From contig NZ_BJNY01000012.1 in assembly GCF_006539925.1 (NCBI RefSeq), positions 62,001 to 126,000 on the forward strand: DNA of 64,000 bases, read 5' to 3'. Below the pieces are notes generated by a model. It worked only from the letters and a program-made list of their open reading frames with translations, searched no databases and was not told the DNA's origin. The position numbers and the translations under genes are program-made. Each line of letters opens with the position of its first letter. Positions within the stretch are counted from its first letter, which is position 1. Below are positions 1 to 8,179 of the stretch, in pieces. The DNA comes from Glutamicibacter uratoxydans (GTDB lineage Bacteria; Actinomycetota; Actinomycetes; Actinomycetales; Micrococcaceae).

Positions 1-341
1 TCTTGCACCGCCTTGCCGGCGTAGTATCCGGAGTCGATGGCCGCGGCGCCGACGATGGAAAGCGCAACATGGTTCTGTACCCCGATTTCCCGTCCGACAA
101 TGAGCAGGTTCGCTGTCGACTGGCTGAAATACTTCATCGAACTCGACACGCTGGTGGTTGAGGAGCCAGAGACGTCAATGACTGCCTGGCAGTCGACCAG
201 CCATTGGCGCACGGAGTTCTCATTGGTCAGGTCGCAGCCCGCAGACCGGGACAAGATCAGCGCCTCATGCCCTGCGTCCTCCACCGCCTGGACAACCTGT
301 TTTCCAATCACTCCGGTTCCGCCTGCAACTGCGATGCGCAC
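1..341 (-). CDS. NAD(P)-binding (NmrA/SDR-like) protein, 3' part outside window
   Basis: About 113 N-terminal residues are visible, and the gene runs off the left edge. The protein opens with a Rossmann dinucleotide-binding motif, AVAGGTGVIGKQV, typical of atypical SDR/NmrA proteins that bind NAD(P)H. It then has an acidic strand end and a DVSGSS segment where epimerase-like SDRs contact the cofactor. The GTG start at 341 is chosen because AGGGGAGG lies about 8 nt upstream on the minus strand. It is divergent from the SDR at 528 and shares its roughly 190-bp upstream region. Substrate and role cannot be told from this fragment. Confidence 0.75.
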   Translation of the reverse strand, partial: MRIAVAGGTGVIGKQVVQAVEDAGHEALILSRSAGCDLTNENSVRQWLVDCQAVIDVSGSSTTSVSSSMKYFSQSTANLLIVGREIGVQNHVALSIVGAAAIDSGYYAGKAVQ

Positions 342-527
342 TGCGCTGCCCTCCCCTTGAATCCATGGCCGTGTCTAGTGCCAATGCTTGCACGTTCGCA
401 CGCGCCAGGTAAGGGCTCGCCCGTGTCTTCACCGCGGGTTTTCAGGATCTGCCAACGGTACATGCCTATCCCTTGCCGAACCAGTGGCTTAGGCTGGCGT
501 GAGAAGCGCACACACAAGGAGGCATGA

Positions 528-1325
528 ATGCTGCAGATTGATCTGACCGGAAAAACCGCTATCGTCACTGGATCTACAGCCGGCATCGGATTTGCCATCG
601 CCAGCAATCTGGCCGATGCAGGGGCCACTGTCATCATCAATGGACGTTCGGAGGGCAGCGTCGGCAAGGCAGTTGACGCGATGCTGGCAGAAACACCGAA
701 GCGAAAGCTCCACGGCATCGCAGCGGACGTCACGACCGCCGAGGGCGCAGCGGCACTGGTTGAACAGGCCGGAGCCGTGGACATCCTCGTCAACAACCTC
801 GGGATCTTCGGGGCCGCCGAGCCATTGGAAATCAGCGACGATCAGTGGCTGCGCTACTTTGAGGTCAATGTGCTCTCAGCAGTGCGCCTGACCCGGCTGC
901 TTCTGCCCGGTATGCAGGAGCGCGGCTGGGGCCGCATCTTGAATATCGCCAGCGACTCAGCCACGGTGATCCCGGCAGAGATGATCCACTACGGAGTTTC
1001 CAAGACCGCACTGCTGGGCGTTTCGCGCGGTTTCGCCAAGGCAGCCGCGGGCACCGGCGTCACCGTCAATTCAGTCATTGCTGGCCCCACCCATACCCCT
1101 GGCGTCGAAGACTTCGTCTATCAGCTGGTCAGCAAGGACCTGCCATGGGAGCAGGCGCAGCGCGAGTTCATGAAGCTGCACCGCCCGCAGTCGCTTATCC
1201 AGCGCCTGATCGAACCGGTGGAGATTGCCAACATGGTCGCCTATCTTGCCTCGGACCTAGCCTCTGCAACCACCGGCGGCGCACTGCGCGTCGACGGCGG
1301 CTACGTAGATTCCATCCTTCCCTAG
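528..1325 (+). CDS. SDR family NAD(P)-dependent oxidoreductase
   Basis: A 265-residue classical short-chain dehydrogenase/reductase, soluble and probably cytoplasmic. Seen: cofactor motif TGSTAGIG near residues 14-21, the NNLGIFG equivalent of NNAG near residue 90, a catalytic Ser around 143, and the YxxxK pair in HYGVSKTALLG. The C-terminus DGGYVDSILP resembles the end of many 3-oxoacyl-ACP-reductase-like SDRs. ATG 528 follows AAGGAGG at 516-522; an out-of-frame ATG at 524 stops at once. The substrate is unknown. It ends just before a strong bidirectional hairpin shared with the convergent transporter gene. Confidence 0.85.
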   Translation: MLQIDLTGKTAIVTGSTAGIGFAIASNLADAGATVIINGRSEGSVGKAVDAMLAETPKRKLHGIAADVTTAEGAAALVEQAGAVDILVNNLGIFGAAEPLEISDDQWLRYFEVNVLSAVRLTRLLLPGMQERGWGRILNIASDSATVIPAEMIHYGVSKTALLGVSRGFAKAAAGTGVTVNSVIAGPTHTPGVEDFVYQLVSKDLPWEQAQREFMKLHRPQSLIQRLIEPVEIANMVAYLASDLASATTGGALRVDGGYVDSILP

Positions 1326-1334
1326 CACGCAGAA

Positions 1335-1384
1335 AACAGCGATGGCCGTGCTCCCCTTGCCAGAGGTGCACGGCCATCGCTGTT
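1335..1384. terminator. Bidirectional hairpin terminator
   Basis: A perfect 17-bp stem (1335-1351 with 1368-1384) with a 16-nt loop lies between two convergent genes. The arms start AACAGCG and end CGCTGTT. There is no long T-run, so it may work as a generic transcript-end structure for both strands. Confidence 0.75.
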
Positions 1385-1405
1385 ATCGAGCAGTACTTCG
1401 ATCAG

Positions 1406-2794
1406 CTAGTCGACGAAGTTCTCAAGATCTACATCGCTGGTGTCGCGGGTCAGGAACAGGGCCACCAAGGTCAACACCGCTGCGACGGCCAGGTAGATGC
1501 CGACGCCCAGGGTGTTGCCGCCGCCGGCGTTCCAGAGCGCAATGGCCACGAAGGAAGCTGGCGCCGCGCCGATGACCGATGACAGGTTGTAGGCCACGGC
1601 AGAACCGGTGTAGCGGACATTGGACGGGAAGAGCTCTGGCAGGTAGGCGGCCATCGGGCCGAAGGTCAGGCCCATGAGCGTGAAGCCCACAATCAGGCCG
1701 ACCATGGCGGCTGCTTGGCCCGGGCCGAAGAACAAGGTCCAGGTGGCGCCGAAGACCAAGATGCCGGCAGTGACCCAGATCAGGAACTTGCGGCGTCCGA
1801 ACTTTTCAGCCAACGGGCCGGAGACCACGGTGAAGATGCCGAAGAAGACAACGCCGATGATCAGCATGGTCAAGAAGACCGGGCGGTCGATGCCCAGGCC
1901 CGGGACGAACGCCGCCGCGTCGAAGGCCTTGCCCTTGGCTTCTGCCGCCGCACGGGCTACCTCCGCAGAGGCTGGCGCGGTTCCGTAGGTCAGGGTGAAG
2001 GAAGTCATCAGGTAGAACAGCACGTAGGTGGCCAGCATGATGAAGGTGCCAGCCAAGGTCGGGCGCCAGTGGCGCTTGATGGTCACCGCGAACGGAGACT
2101 TCACGACCTTGTTCTGCGCAAGGACCTTCTGGAAGGACAGAGATTCAACCAGCTTCAGGCGGACCCACAGGCCGATGACCACCATGACTGCAGAGAAGAA
2201 GAACGGGATGCGCCAGCCCCAGGCCATGAACTGCTCCTGGGTCAGGTAAGTCTGCAGGCCTACGAAGAGCAGGTTGGCAATGATGAAGCCGACCGGTGCA
2301 CCCAGCTGCGGGAAGGTTCCGTAGACGGCACGGCGGTTCTTCGGAGCGTTCTCAGTTGCCAGCAGCGCGGCGCCAGACCACTCGCCGCCAAGGGCCAGGC
2401 CCTGGGCGAAGCGCAGCAGCACCAAGGCCAGCGGTGCCATGACCGTCCAGAATCCCTGGGCCGGCGGCAGGAAGCCGATCAAGAAGGTTGAAATACCCAT
2501 CAGCAGCAGGGAGGCAACAAGGGTCCCCTTGCGCCCCAGCTTGTCTCCGTAGTGCCCGAAGATGATCGAGCCCAGCGGGCGGGCAAGGAAGGCGACGCCG
2601 AAAATGGCGAAGGAGGAAAGGATGGCGTTGATATTGCTTGCGTTCGGGAAGAACAGAGCAGGGAACACCAGCACCGACGCTGTGGCGTAGGCGTAGAAGT
2701 CGAAGAATTCGACAGTTGTTCCGATCATGCTGGCGAAGAGTACGCGACCGCGGGTGTTTTCCTTTGGCGCTACCTTGGCTGTCGACTGAGACAT
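1406..2794 (-). CDS. MFS transporter, metabolite:H+ symporter (MHS) family
   Basis: A 462-residue integral membrane protein with about 12 hydrophobic spans. It carries the MHS hallmarks: FFDFYAYATASVLVFPALFF in helix 1, the RPLGSIIFGHYGDKLGRK loop between helices 2 and 3, and GLALGGEWSGAALLATENAP in helix 4. Family members (ProP, ShiA, KgtP, CitA) import organic acids or osmolytes with protons. The substrate here cannot be assigned. The central insert around residues 275-300 is Ala-rich. ATG 2794 is preceded by AAAGGAG. It is monocistronic, with a 17-bp palindrome about 100 nt upstream that may be its operator. Confidence 0.85.
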   Translation of the reverse strand: MSQSTAKVAPKENTRGRVLFASMIGTTVEFFDFYAYATASVLVFPALFFPNASNINAILSSFAIFGVAFLARPLGSIIFGHYGDKLGRKGTLVASLLLMGISTFLIGFLPPAQGFWTVMAPLALVLLRFAQGLALGGEWSGAALLATENAPKNRRAVYGTFPQLGAPVGFIIANLLFVGLQTYLTQEQFMAWGWRIPFFFSAVMVVIGLWVRLKLVESLSFQKVLAQNKVVKSPFAVTIKRHWRPTLAGTFIMLATYVLFYLMTSFTLTYGTAPASAEVARAAAEAKGKAFDAAAFVPGLGIDRPVFLTMLIIGVVFFGIFTVVSGPLAEKFGRRKFLIWVTAGILVFGATWTLFFGPGQAAAMVGLIVGFTLMGLTFGPMAAYLPELFPSNVRYTGSAVAYNLSSVIGAAPASFVAIALWNAGGGNTLGVGIYLAVAAVLTLVALFLTRDTSDVDLENFVD

Positions 2795-2897
2795 GGGGGT
2801 GCGTCTCCTTTGATGGCTAACGAGTGACCGCCCCTGATGCCGGGGCTGACGTGAATGAAATAATCCTAAACCCGGATGACCAGCATTTGGATACTCG

Positions 2898-2914
2898 TGT
2901 CCACAATTTGGACA
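2898..2914. promoter_or_regulatory. Palindrome upstream of MHS transporter (possible operator)
   Basis: TGTCCA-CAATT-TGGACA is a 6-bp inverted repeat with a 5-bp spacer. It lies 104-120 nt upstream of the transporter start, in AT-richer intergenic DNA. A related half-site, TTGGATA, sits a few bases to the left. The layout suits a dimeric repressor or activator of the transporter; the regulator is unknown. Confidence 0.35.
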
Positions 2915-2957
2915 TTATGACTATCGTTCGTCCCGGACACCGTCAATTAACGACAAA

Positions 2958-3000
2958 AGGGGCGCCTCCTGCTGATCAAAAATCAGCAAGAGGCGCCCCT
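2958..3000 (-). terminator. Rho-independent terminator after lpdA
   Basis: The arms AGGGGCGCCTC...TGCTGAT (2958-2976) and ATCAGCA...GAGGCGCCCCT (2982-3000) form a long stem with one internal mismatch. On the minus strand it is followed by CCTTTTGTCG. It lies 37-80 nt past the lpdA stop. Confidence 0.8.
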
Positions 3001-3036
3001 GGATGCGCTTAACTGCGCAAAGTTCTTCGGCGTGCC

Positions 3037-4449
3037 CTAGCCGTGGCGGTGCAGGCGGCGTGCGGCTTCGGCCAGCGAACCGGACAGCGACGGGTACACG
3101 GTAAAGGTCTCCGCCACGTCGTCCACATGCAGCGCATTCTGCACTGCCAGTGCCAACGAGTAGATCAGTTCACTGGCGCGCGGAGCCACCACGACGCCGC
3201 CGATGACGGTGCCGGAGCCCTTGCGCGAAACGATCTTCACGAAGCCCTGCTCGACGTTCATCATCTTGGCGCGGGCGTTGGAGTTCAGGTCCACCTTGAT
3301 GATGTTTGCCTGGTACTTGCCTTCGGCCACTGCCCGCTGGCTGACGCCCACGGTGGCGATCTCCGGCGAGGTGAAGATGTTGGAGGCTACGCGGTCTAGG
3401 TTCAGCGGCTTGACCGAGTCGCCCAAAAGGTGGGCCACGGCGATGCGGCCCTGCATGGCAGCCACGGAGGCCAGCGCGAAGACGCCGGTGCAGTCGCCTG
3501 CGGCGTAGATGTTGGTGACGGTGGTGCGCGAGACGCCGTCCACCTTGATGTGCCCCGAATCGGTGAGCTGGACGCCGGCTTCTTCCAAGCCGATGCCTGC
3601 GGTGTTCGGGATGGAGCCCACGGCCACCAGGCAGTGGCTGCCTTCCAGCACCCGGCCGTCGGCCAGGGTGACGTAGACCTTGTCGCCCTTGCGCTCCACG
3701 CCTTCTGCGCGGGCCTGCGCCACGACGTTCACGCCGTTCTCCTTGAAGACGTCTTCAAGTACGCCGGCCGCATCCGCATCCTCCCCGGGGAGCACGCGGT
3801 CGCGCGAGGAGACCAAGGTCACCTTGGCGCCAAGCAGGTTGTAGGCGGAGGCGAACTCGGCGCCGGTGACGCCGGAACCGATCACGATCAGGTGCTCGGG
3901 CACCTCGTTCATGTTGTAGATCTGGGTCCAGTTGAAGATGCGCTCTCCATCCGGCTTTGCGGTGGGCAGCTCGCGCGGGTGGGCGCCCACTGCCAGCAGG
4001 ATCGCGTCCGCATCGATGTTCTGTTCGGAGCCGTCCGGGTGGGTGACGGCAACCGTGTTGTTGTCCACCAGGCGGCCTTCGCCGATCAGGATGCGCACGC
4101 CTGCGCGCTCCAGTCCGGTGCGGATATCCGCCGACTGCTCCTTGGCAAGATCAAGCAAACGGTGGTTGACCACTGAGAAGTCGGTGACAGCCGAGTCCAG
4201 ACCGTCCACGTGGACGCCGAATGCCTCGGCCTGCTTCACGCGGCGCACGGCATCCGCCGTGGCGATCAGGGTCTTGGAGGGCACAACGTCGGTCAGCACC
4301 GCTGAACCGCCCATGCCTGCACGCTCCACCACCGTGACGCTGGCACCGAGCTGAGCTGCGCCCATGGCAGCTTCATAGCCGCCGGGGCCGCCGCCGAGAA
4401 TAACTAACCGGGTTGCTTCATTTTTACGTTCTGCGCTCACGTTATCCAT
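3037..4449 (-). CDS. lpdA: NAD(P)H-quinone dehydrogenase, LpdA type
   Basis: A 470-residue flavoprotein of the pyridine-nucleotide disulfide oxidoreductase fold. FAD-binding VILGGGPGGYEAAMGAAQLG is at the N-terminus, an NAD(P)-binding IGSGVTGAEFASAYNLLGA segment lies mid-protein, a second FAD motif NIYAAGDCTG follows, and the C-terminus is a dimerisation domain. The redox disulfide of true lipoamide dehydrogenases (GGTCLNVGCIPSK) is replaced by GGSAVLTDVVPSK. This matches M. tuberculosis LpdA (Rv3303c), which reduces quinones rather than lipoamide. ATG 4449 is preferred; GTG 4440 is possible. The open frame reaches 4833, but that would overlap the divergent punA promoter and coding region. 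Confidence 0.88.
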   Translation of the reverse strand: MDNVSAERKNEATRLVILGGGPGGYEAAMGAAQLGASVTVVERAGMGGSAVLTDVVPSKTLIATADAVRRVKQAEAFGVHVDGLDSAVTDFSVVNHRLLDLAKEQSADIRTGLERAGVRILIGEGRLVDNNTVAVTHPDGSEQNIDADAILLAVGAHPRELPTAKPDGERIFNWTQIYNMNEVPEHLIVIGSGVTGAEFASAYNLLGAKVTLVSSRDRVLPGEDADAAGVLEDVFKENGVNVVAQARAEGVERKGDKVYVTLADGRVLEGSHCLVAVGSIPNTAGIGLEEAGVQLTDSGHIKVDGVSRTTVTNIYAAGDCTGVFALASVAAMQGRIAVAHLLGDSVKPLNLDRVASNIFTSPEIATVGVSQRAVAEGKYQANIIKVDLNSNARAKMMNVEQGFVKIVSRKGSGTVIGGVVVAPRASELIYSLALAVQNALHVDDVAETFTVYPSLSGSLAEAARRLHRHG

Positions 4450-4528
4450 TGTCCATGATGCATGTGCATTGCGCACATCATCATGTGCACTAAGCAACGT
4501 GATTTTTGTTGTGCCCACGGTCAATCGC

Positions 4529-4557
4529 CTGACAAAGCGCTTAACGCGCTGTACCGT
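4529..4557 (+). promoter_or_regulatory. punA promoter with internal palindrome; leaderless start
   Basis: -35 CTGACA (4529-4534), a 17-bp spacer and -10 TACCGT (4552-4557) predict a transcript starting about 4564-4565. That coincides with GTG 4565, so the mRNA would be leaderless. The spacer holds a palindrome AGCGC-TTAAC-GCGCT (4536-4550), well placed for a repressor of the nucleoside operon. Confidence 0.55.
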
Positions 4558-4564
4558 AATTTGG

Positions 4565-5374
4565 GTGACTGATATGCATAATGACCCACAGACCCTCGCA
4601 GCCGCTGCTGCCAAGGTAATTGCCGAGCGCACCGGCGTAGCCAAGCACGACATCGCACTGGTCCTCGGCTCCGGCTGGGGCGCCGCCGCCGAACTGGTTG
4701 GCGAGACCACCCACGTCCTGGACGCCACCGAAATCCCCGGCTTCCACGCGTCGGCAGTTCCCGGCCACAAGGGCAGCATCTCCTCGATCCTGACCTCCAC
4801 CGGAAAGCGCGTGTTGGTGCTCGGCGCCCGCACCCACTTCTACGAGGGCCACGGCGTGCGCGCCGTCGTCCATGGCATCCGCGCCGCCGCCGCGGCAGGC
4901 TGCACCCAGCTGGTGCTGACCAACGGCTGCGGAGGCTTGAACGAGAACTGGAGCGCCGGCACCCCGGTGATGATCTCCGACCACATCAACCTCACCGCCG
5001 CCTCCCCGCTGGAAGGCGCCACCTTCGTTGATTTGACCGACCTGTATTCCTCGCGCATCCGCGCGATCGCCCGCGAGGTCGACCCGAGCCTGGATGAGGG
5101 CGTCTATGCGCAGTTCACCGGCCCGCACTACGAGACCCCTGCCGAGGTGCAGATGGCCAAGCGCATCGGCGCCGACCTGGTGGGCATGTCCACCGCGCTG
5201 GAAGCCATCGCCGCCCGCCATGCTGGCATGGAAATCTTCGGCATGTCCCTGGTGACCAACCTCGCCGCCGGCATCAGCCCGGTGCCGCTGAGCCATGAAG
5301 AGGTCATCGAGGCAGGCCAGGCAGCAGGCCCGCGCATCTCCAAGCTGCTGGCCCAGATCATCGCCAAGCTCTAG
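4565..5374 (+). CDS. punA: Purine-nucleoside phosphorylase (trimeric class)
   Basis: A 269-residue cytosolic enzyme that cleaves purine (deoxy)nucleosides with phosphate, giving base and (deoxy)ribose-1-phosphate. Seen: phosphate-binding VLGSGWGAAAE near residue 35, VPGHKG, THFYEGHG, the base-site Glu in GPHYETPAEVQM, VGMSTALEAIAARH and the conserved Asn in VTNLAAGI. These are the marks of the trimeric PNP/MTAP family. GTG 4565 fits a leaderless promoter; ATG 4574 would remove only three residues. It is the first gene of punA-mutase-deoC, which together take nucleosides to central metabolism. Confidence 0.93.
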   Translation: MTDMHNDPQTLAAAAAKVIAERTGVAKHDIALVLGSGWGAAAELVGETTHVLDATEIPGFHASAVPGHKGSISSILTSTGKRVLVLGARTHFYEGHGVRAVVHGIRAAAAAGCTQLVLTNGCGGLNENWSAGTPVMISDHINLTAASPLEGATFVDLTDLYSSRIRAIAREVDPSLDEGVYAQFTGPHYETPAEVQMAKRIGADLVGMSTALEAIAARHAGMEIFGMSLVTNLAAGISPVPLSHEEVIEAGQAAGPRISKLLAQIIAKL

Positions 5375-5419
5375 GCAGGCGATGGATACCAGCACAGATT
5401 TTTTACAGGAGAAGGAAGC

Positions 5420-7135
5420 GTGAAGGAAACTAAGCAGCTGCTGGCACAGGCAGTGAACTGGGCCGAGCAGGACCCGGATGCGGCAACCCAGGAAGAGCTC
5501 GGGGCGCTGATCGTCCGCGCACAGGACGGCGACGAGGTGGCCATCGCAGAGCTGGACGACCGCTTCAGCGGCGTGCTTGAATTCGGCACCGCAGGCCTGC
5601 GCGCAGAACTCGGCGCCGGCCCGATGCGGATGAACCGCATAGTGGTGCTGCGCACCGCCCGCGGCATCGCCCGCTTCCTGACCGCGGAAGCCAACGGCAA
5701 GTACCAGCCGCGCGTGGTCATCGGCTACGACGCACGGTACAACTCGGATGTCTTCGCCCGCGATTCCGCCGCGGTCTTCCACGCCGCCGGTTTCGAGGTG
5801 CTGCTGATGCCCGCGGCCCTTCCCACCCCGGTCCTCGCCTGGGCTGTGCGCCGCTTCGAGGCGGAGGCAGGCATCATGGTCACCGCCAGCCACAATCCGC
5901 CCAAGGACAACGGCTACAAGGTCTACGTGGGCGGGCGCGTGGCCCAAGACACCGGCCGCGGCGCCCAGATCGTCTCCCCCATCGACGCCATGATCTCCGT
6001 GCTGATCGACCCCGACGAGAACATCGGCGCGATCCCGCGGTCAATTTCCGGCTGGAGCGTGCTGCCCGGCGCTGGAGAAGAAGGCGACATCGAGGCCGAA
6101 TACCTGGCCGCTATCCACCCTGTCATCGATGAGCAGGGCGCAGAACGCGAGCAGCTGCGCCTGGTGGTCACCGCCATGCACGGCGTGGGCGGGCACACCA
6201 TGAAGCAGGCGCTGCTGGACGCCGGTTTCAGCGACGTGCACATGGTTTCCGAGCAGGAGGATCCGGACCCGGACTTCCCGACGGTGAAGTTCCCGAACCC
6301 GGAAGAACCAGGCGCCATCGACCTGTCGCTGACCCTGGCCCGCGCCGTGGGCGCCGACCTGGTGATCGCCAACGACCCGGATGCCGACCGCTGCGGCGCC
6401 GCCATCAAGGACAACGGCGAGTGGCGGATGCTGCGCGGCGACGAGGTGGGCTGGCTGCTGGGCGACCACCTGGCCCGTACCCTGCCCGAGGGCAGGGTCC
6501 TTGCCAATTCGATCGTCTCCTCGCGCATGCTGGCATCCATTGCCAAGGATGCTGGACGCGAGCACGAAGAAACCCTGACCGGTTTCAAGTGGATCTCCCG
6601 GGTGGAGAACCTCGGCTTCGGCTATGAGGAAGCCTTGGGCTACTGCGTGGCCCCCGAACTGGTCCGAGACAAGGACGGCATTTCCGCCGGCCTGATGCTC
6701 GCCGACCTGGCCGCCTCGCTGAAGGCGCAGGGCTCCAGCATCACCGAACGCCTCGATGAACTGGCCATCAAGCACGGCGTGCACCTGACCGACCAGCTCT
6801 CGCTGCGCTTCACCGACCTGTCGAAGATCGCCGTGCTGATGGACAAGGTCCGCACCGATCCCCCGGTGCATCTGGGAGGCTCGGCCATCAGCGAGCTCAC
6901 CGACCTGGCCAAGGGCTCCGAAAGGCTGCCCGCCACCGACGCGGTGGTGCTGCACACCTTCTCCGGAGACCGGGTGATCATCCGCCCGTCGGGCACCGAG
7001 CCGAAGTTGAAGTGCTACCTGGAAACCATTGAACCGGTCAATGAGCCCTCCGAGCTGGCCAACTCCCGCCGCATCGCCAATGAGCAGATCGTGTGGATCA
7101 AGGAACAGCTCTCCGAATACCTGAACGCCGAATAA
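5420..7135 (+). CDS. pmmB: Phospho-sugar mutase (PGM2/phosphopentomutase-like)
   Basis: A 571-residue alpha-D-phosphohexomutase. Seen: the phosphoserine loop [11 protein letters not shown] (around residue 155), the Mg2+ loop [11 protein letters not shown], the sugar-recognition motif YEEALGYCV, and the phosphate-binding [14 protein letters not shown] at the C-terminus. Its length fits the long PGM/PMM class, which includes human PGM2, a phosphopentomutase. Placement between punA and deoC suggests it converts (deoxy)ribose-1-phosphate to the 5-phosphate. That role is inferred; it could equally serve glucose- or mannose-phosphate. GTG 5420 is preceded by AGGAGAAGG, 45 nt after punA. Confidence 0.88.
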   Translation: MKETKQLLAQAVNWAEQDPDAATQEELGALIVRAQDGDEVAIAELDDRFSGVLEFGTAGLRAELGAGPMRMNRIVVLRTARGIARFLTAEANGKYQPRVVIGYDARYNSDVFARDSAAVFHAAGFEVLLMPAALPTPVLAWAVRRFEAEAGIMVTASHNPPKDNGYKVYVGGRVAQDTGRGAQIVSPIDAMISVLIDPDENIGAIPRSISGWSVLPGAGEEGDIEAEYLAAIHPVIDEQGAEREQLRLVVTAMHGVGGHTMKQALLDAGFSDVHMVSEQEDPDPDFPTVKFPNPEEPGAIDLSLTLARAVGADLVIANDPDADRCGAAIKDNGEWRMLRGDEVGWLLGDHLARTLPEGRVLANSIVSSRMLASIAKDAGREHEETLTGFKWISRVENLGFGYEEALGYCVAPELVRDKDGISAGLMLADLAASLKAQGSSITERLDELAIKHGVHLTDQLSLRFTDLSKIAVLMDKVRTDPPVHLGGSAISELTDLAKGSERLPATDAVVLHTFSGDRVIIRPSGTEPKLKCYLETIEPVNEPSELANSRRIANEQIVWIKEQLSEYLNAE

Positions 7136-7154
7136 GAAACTCAGAAGGAAGACC

Positions 7155-7841
7155 ATGAGTGAACTTTCAGCCCGCGACATCGCCGGCTACATTGACCACA
7201 CCCTGCTGGCGCAGAACGCCTCGCGCGAACAGATCGTGAAGATCTGCGAAGAAGCAAAGAAGTACGAGTTCAAGTCCGTATGCGTGAACCCGCTGTGGGT
7301 TTCCACCGTGGCCCGCGAACTGGAAGAGTCGAATGTTTTGACCTGCTCGGTCATCGGCTTCCCGCTGGGCGCCTCAGCCACGGACGTGAAGGTCTTCGAG
7401 ACCAAGCATGCGGTTGCCGATGGAGCCAACGAGATCGACATGGTGATCGACGTGGCCGCCGCCCTGCGCGGTGACCGCGATGCACTGGTCAATGAGATCT
7501 TCGCCATCGCCCAGGCCGCCCACGAGGGCGGCGCGATCCTGAAGGTCATCATCGAAACCTGCCTGCTCACCGAGGATGCCAAGGTGCTCGCGTGCGAGGC
7601 TGCCAAGGCGGCGGGCGCCGACTTTGTGAAGACCTCCACCGGCTTCTCCACCGGCGGCGCCACCGTCGAAGACGTCGCACTGATGCGCAAGACTGTCGGT
7701 CCGGAGATGGGAGTCAAGGCTTCGGGCGGCGTGCGCAGCCTCGAAACTGCCCGCGCAATGATTGCCGCAGGCGCAACCCGTCTAGGTTCTAGCTCAGGAG
7801 TTGCTATCCTAGAAGGAGAGCAAGGCGGTTCCGGCTACTAA
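7155..7841 (+). CDS. deoC: Deoxyribose-phosphate aldolase
   Basis: A 228-residue class I aldolase that splits 2-deoxyribose-5-phosphate into glyceraldehyde-3-phosphate and acetaldehyde. Seen: IDHTLL at the N-terminus, SVCVNP, the Schiff-base Lys in [15 protein letters not shown], and the second active-site Lys in [18 protein letters not shown] precedes ATG 7155, 19 nt after the mutase gene, so the two are one transcript. It completes the deoxynucleoside breakdown route started by punA. Confidence 0.95.
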   Translation: MSELSARDIAGYIDHTLLAQNASREQIVKICEEAKKYEFKSVCVNPLWVSTVARELEESNVLTCSVIGFPLGASATDVKVFETKHAVADGANEIDMVIDVAAALRGDRDALVNEIFAIAQAAHEGGAILKVIIETCLLTEDAKVLACEAAKAAGADFVKTSTGFSTGGATVEDVALMRKTVGPEMGVKASGGVRSLETARAMIAAGATRLGSSSGVAILEGEQGGSGY

Positions 7842-7874
7842 GCCGCCGCACCAAGAGTTCAACAAGGAGAAAAA

Positions 7875-8132
7875 GTGTACTCGAACGGCAAGAATACGGC
7901 CCACTCCGGTGAAGGTCGTCTGGTAGGCAACATCGTCACGTTCGTGATCTTCTTCGTCGCTTTCTGCGGCTCGCTCTACGCACTGTCCTTCTGGACTTTC
8001 GAGAACGCATGGATTCCAACTCTGGCTTGCTTCGCGCTGGTTCTGATCGCTTTCGCGGTGCCAATGCACCTGCTGCGCCGCAGCGAGAGCGCCAACGAGA
8101 TCGTTGAAGCTGCTTCGGAATTCCAGAAGTAA
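7875..8132 (+). CDS. Small two-helix membrane protein, unknown function
   Basis: 85 residues: a short polar N-terminus, a hydrophobic segment around residues 16-37 (VTFVIFFVAFCGSLYALSFW), a short loop, a second span around 45-65 (LACFALVLIAFAVPMHLL), and a charged tail. AAGGAGAAAAA precedes GTG 7875. It follows deoC by 33 nt and is probably the last gene of the nucleoside operon. I recognise no family. It does not resemble a transporter subunit, so a regulatory or envelope role is only a guess. Confidence 0.7.
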   Translation: MYSNGKNTAHSGEGRLVGNIVTFVIFFVAFCGSLYALSFWTFENAWIPTLACFALVLIAFAVPMHLLRRSESANEIVEAASEFQK

Positions 8133-8144
8133 TATCGCTTTACT

Positions 8145-8176
8145 GTGATGGGCGGGCCTTTGGGCCCGCCCATCAC
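8145..8176. terminator. Bidirectional terminator
   Basis: A 14-bp perfect stem GTGATGGGCGGGCC (8145-8158) pairs with 8163-8176 around a 4-nt loop. It separates the convergent nucleoside operon and the MmyB-like regulator, whose stop is at 8180. Confidence 0.85.
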
Positions 8177-8179
8177 CAT

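Noticed and set aside
4450-4833. N-terminal extension of lpdA
   Set aside because: Would run through the punA promoter and coding start; the added residues match nothing in the family.
4541-5947. 468-codon minus-strand open frame opposite punA and the mutase gene
   Set aside because: Spans two convincingly real plus-strand genes and has antisense-type composition.
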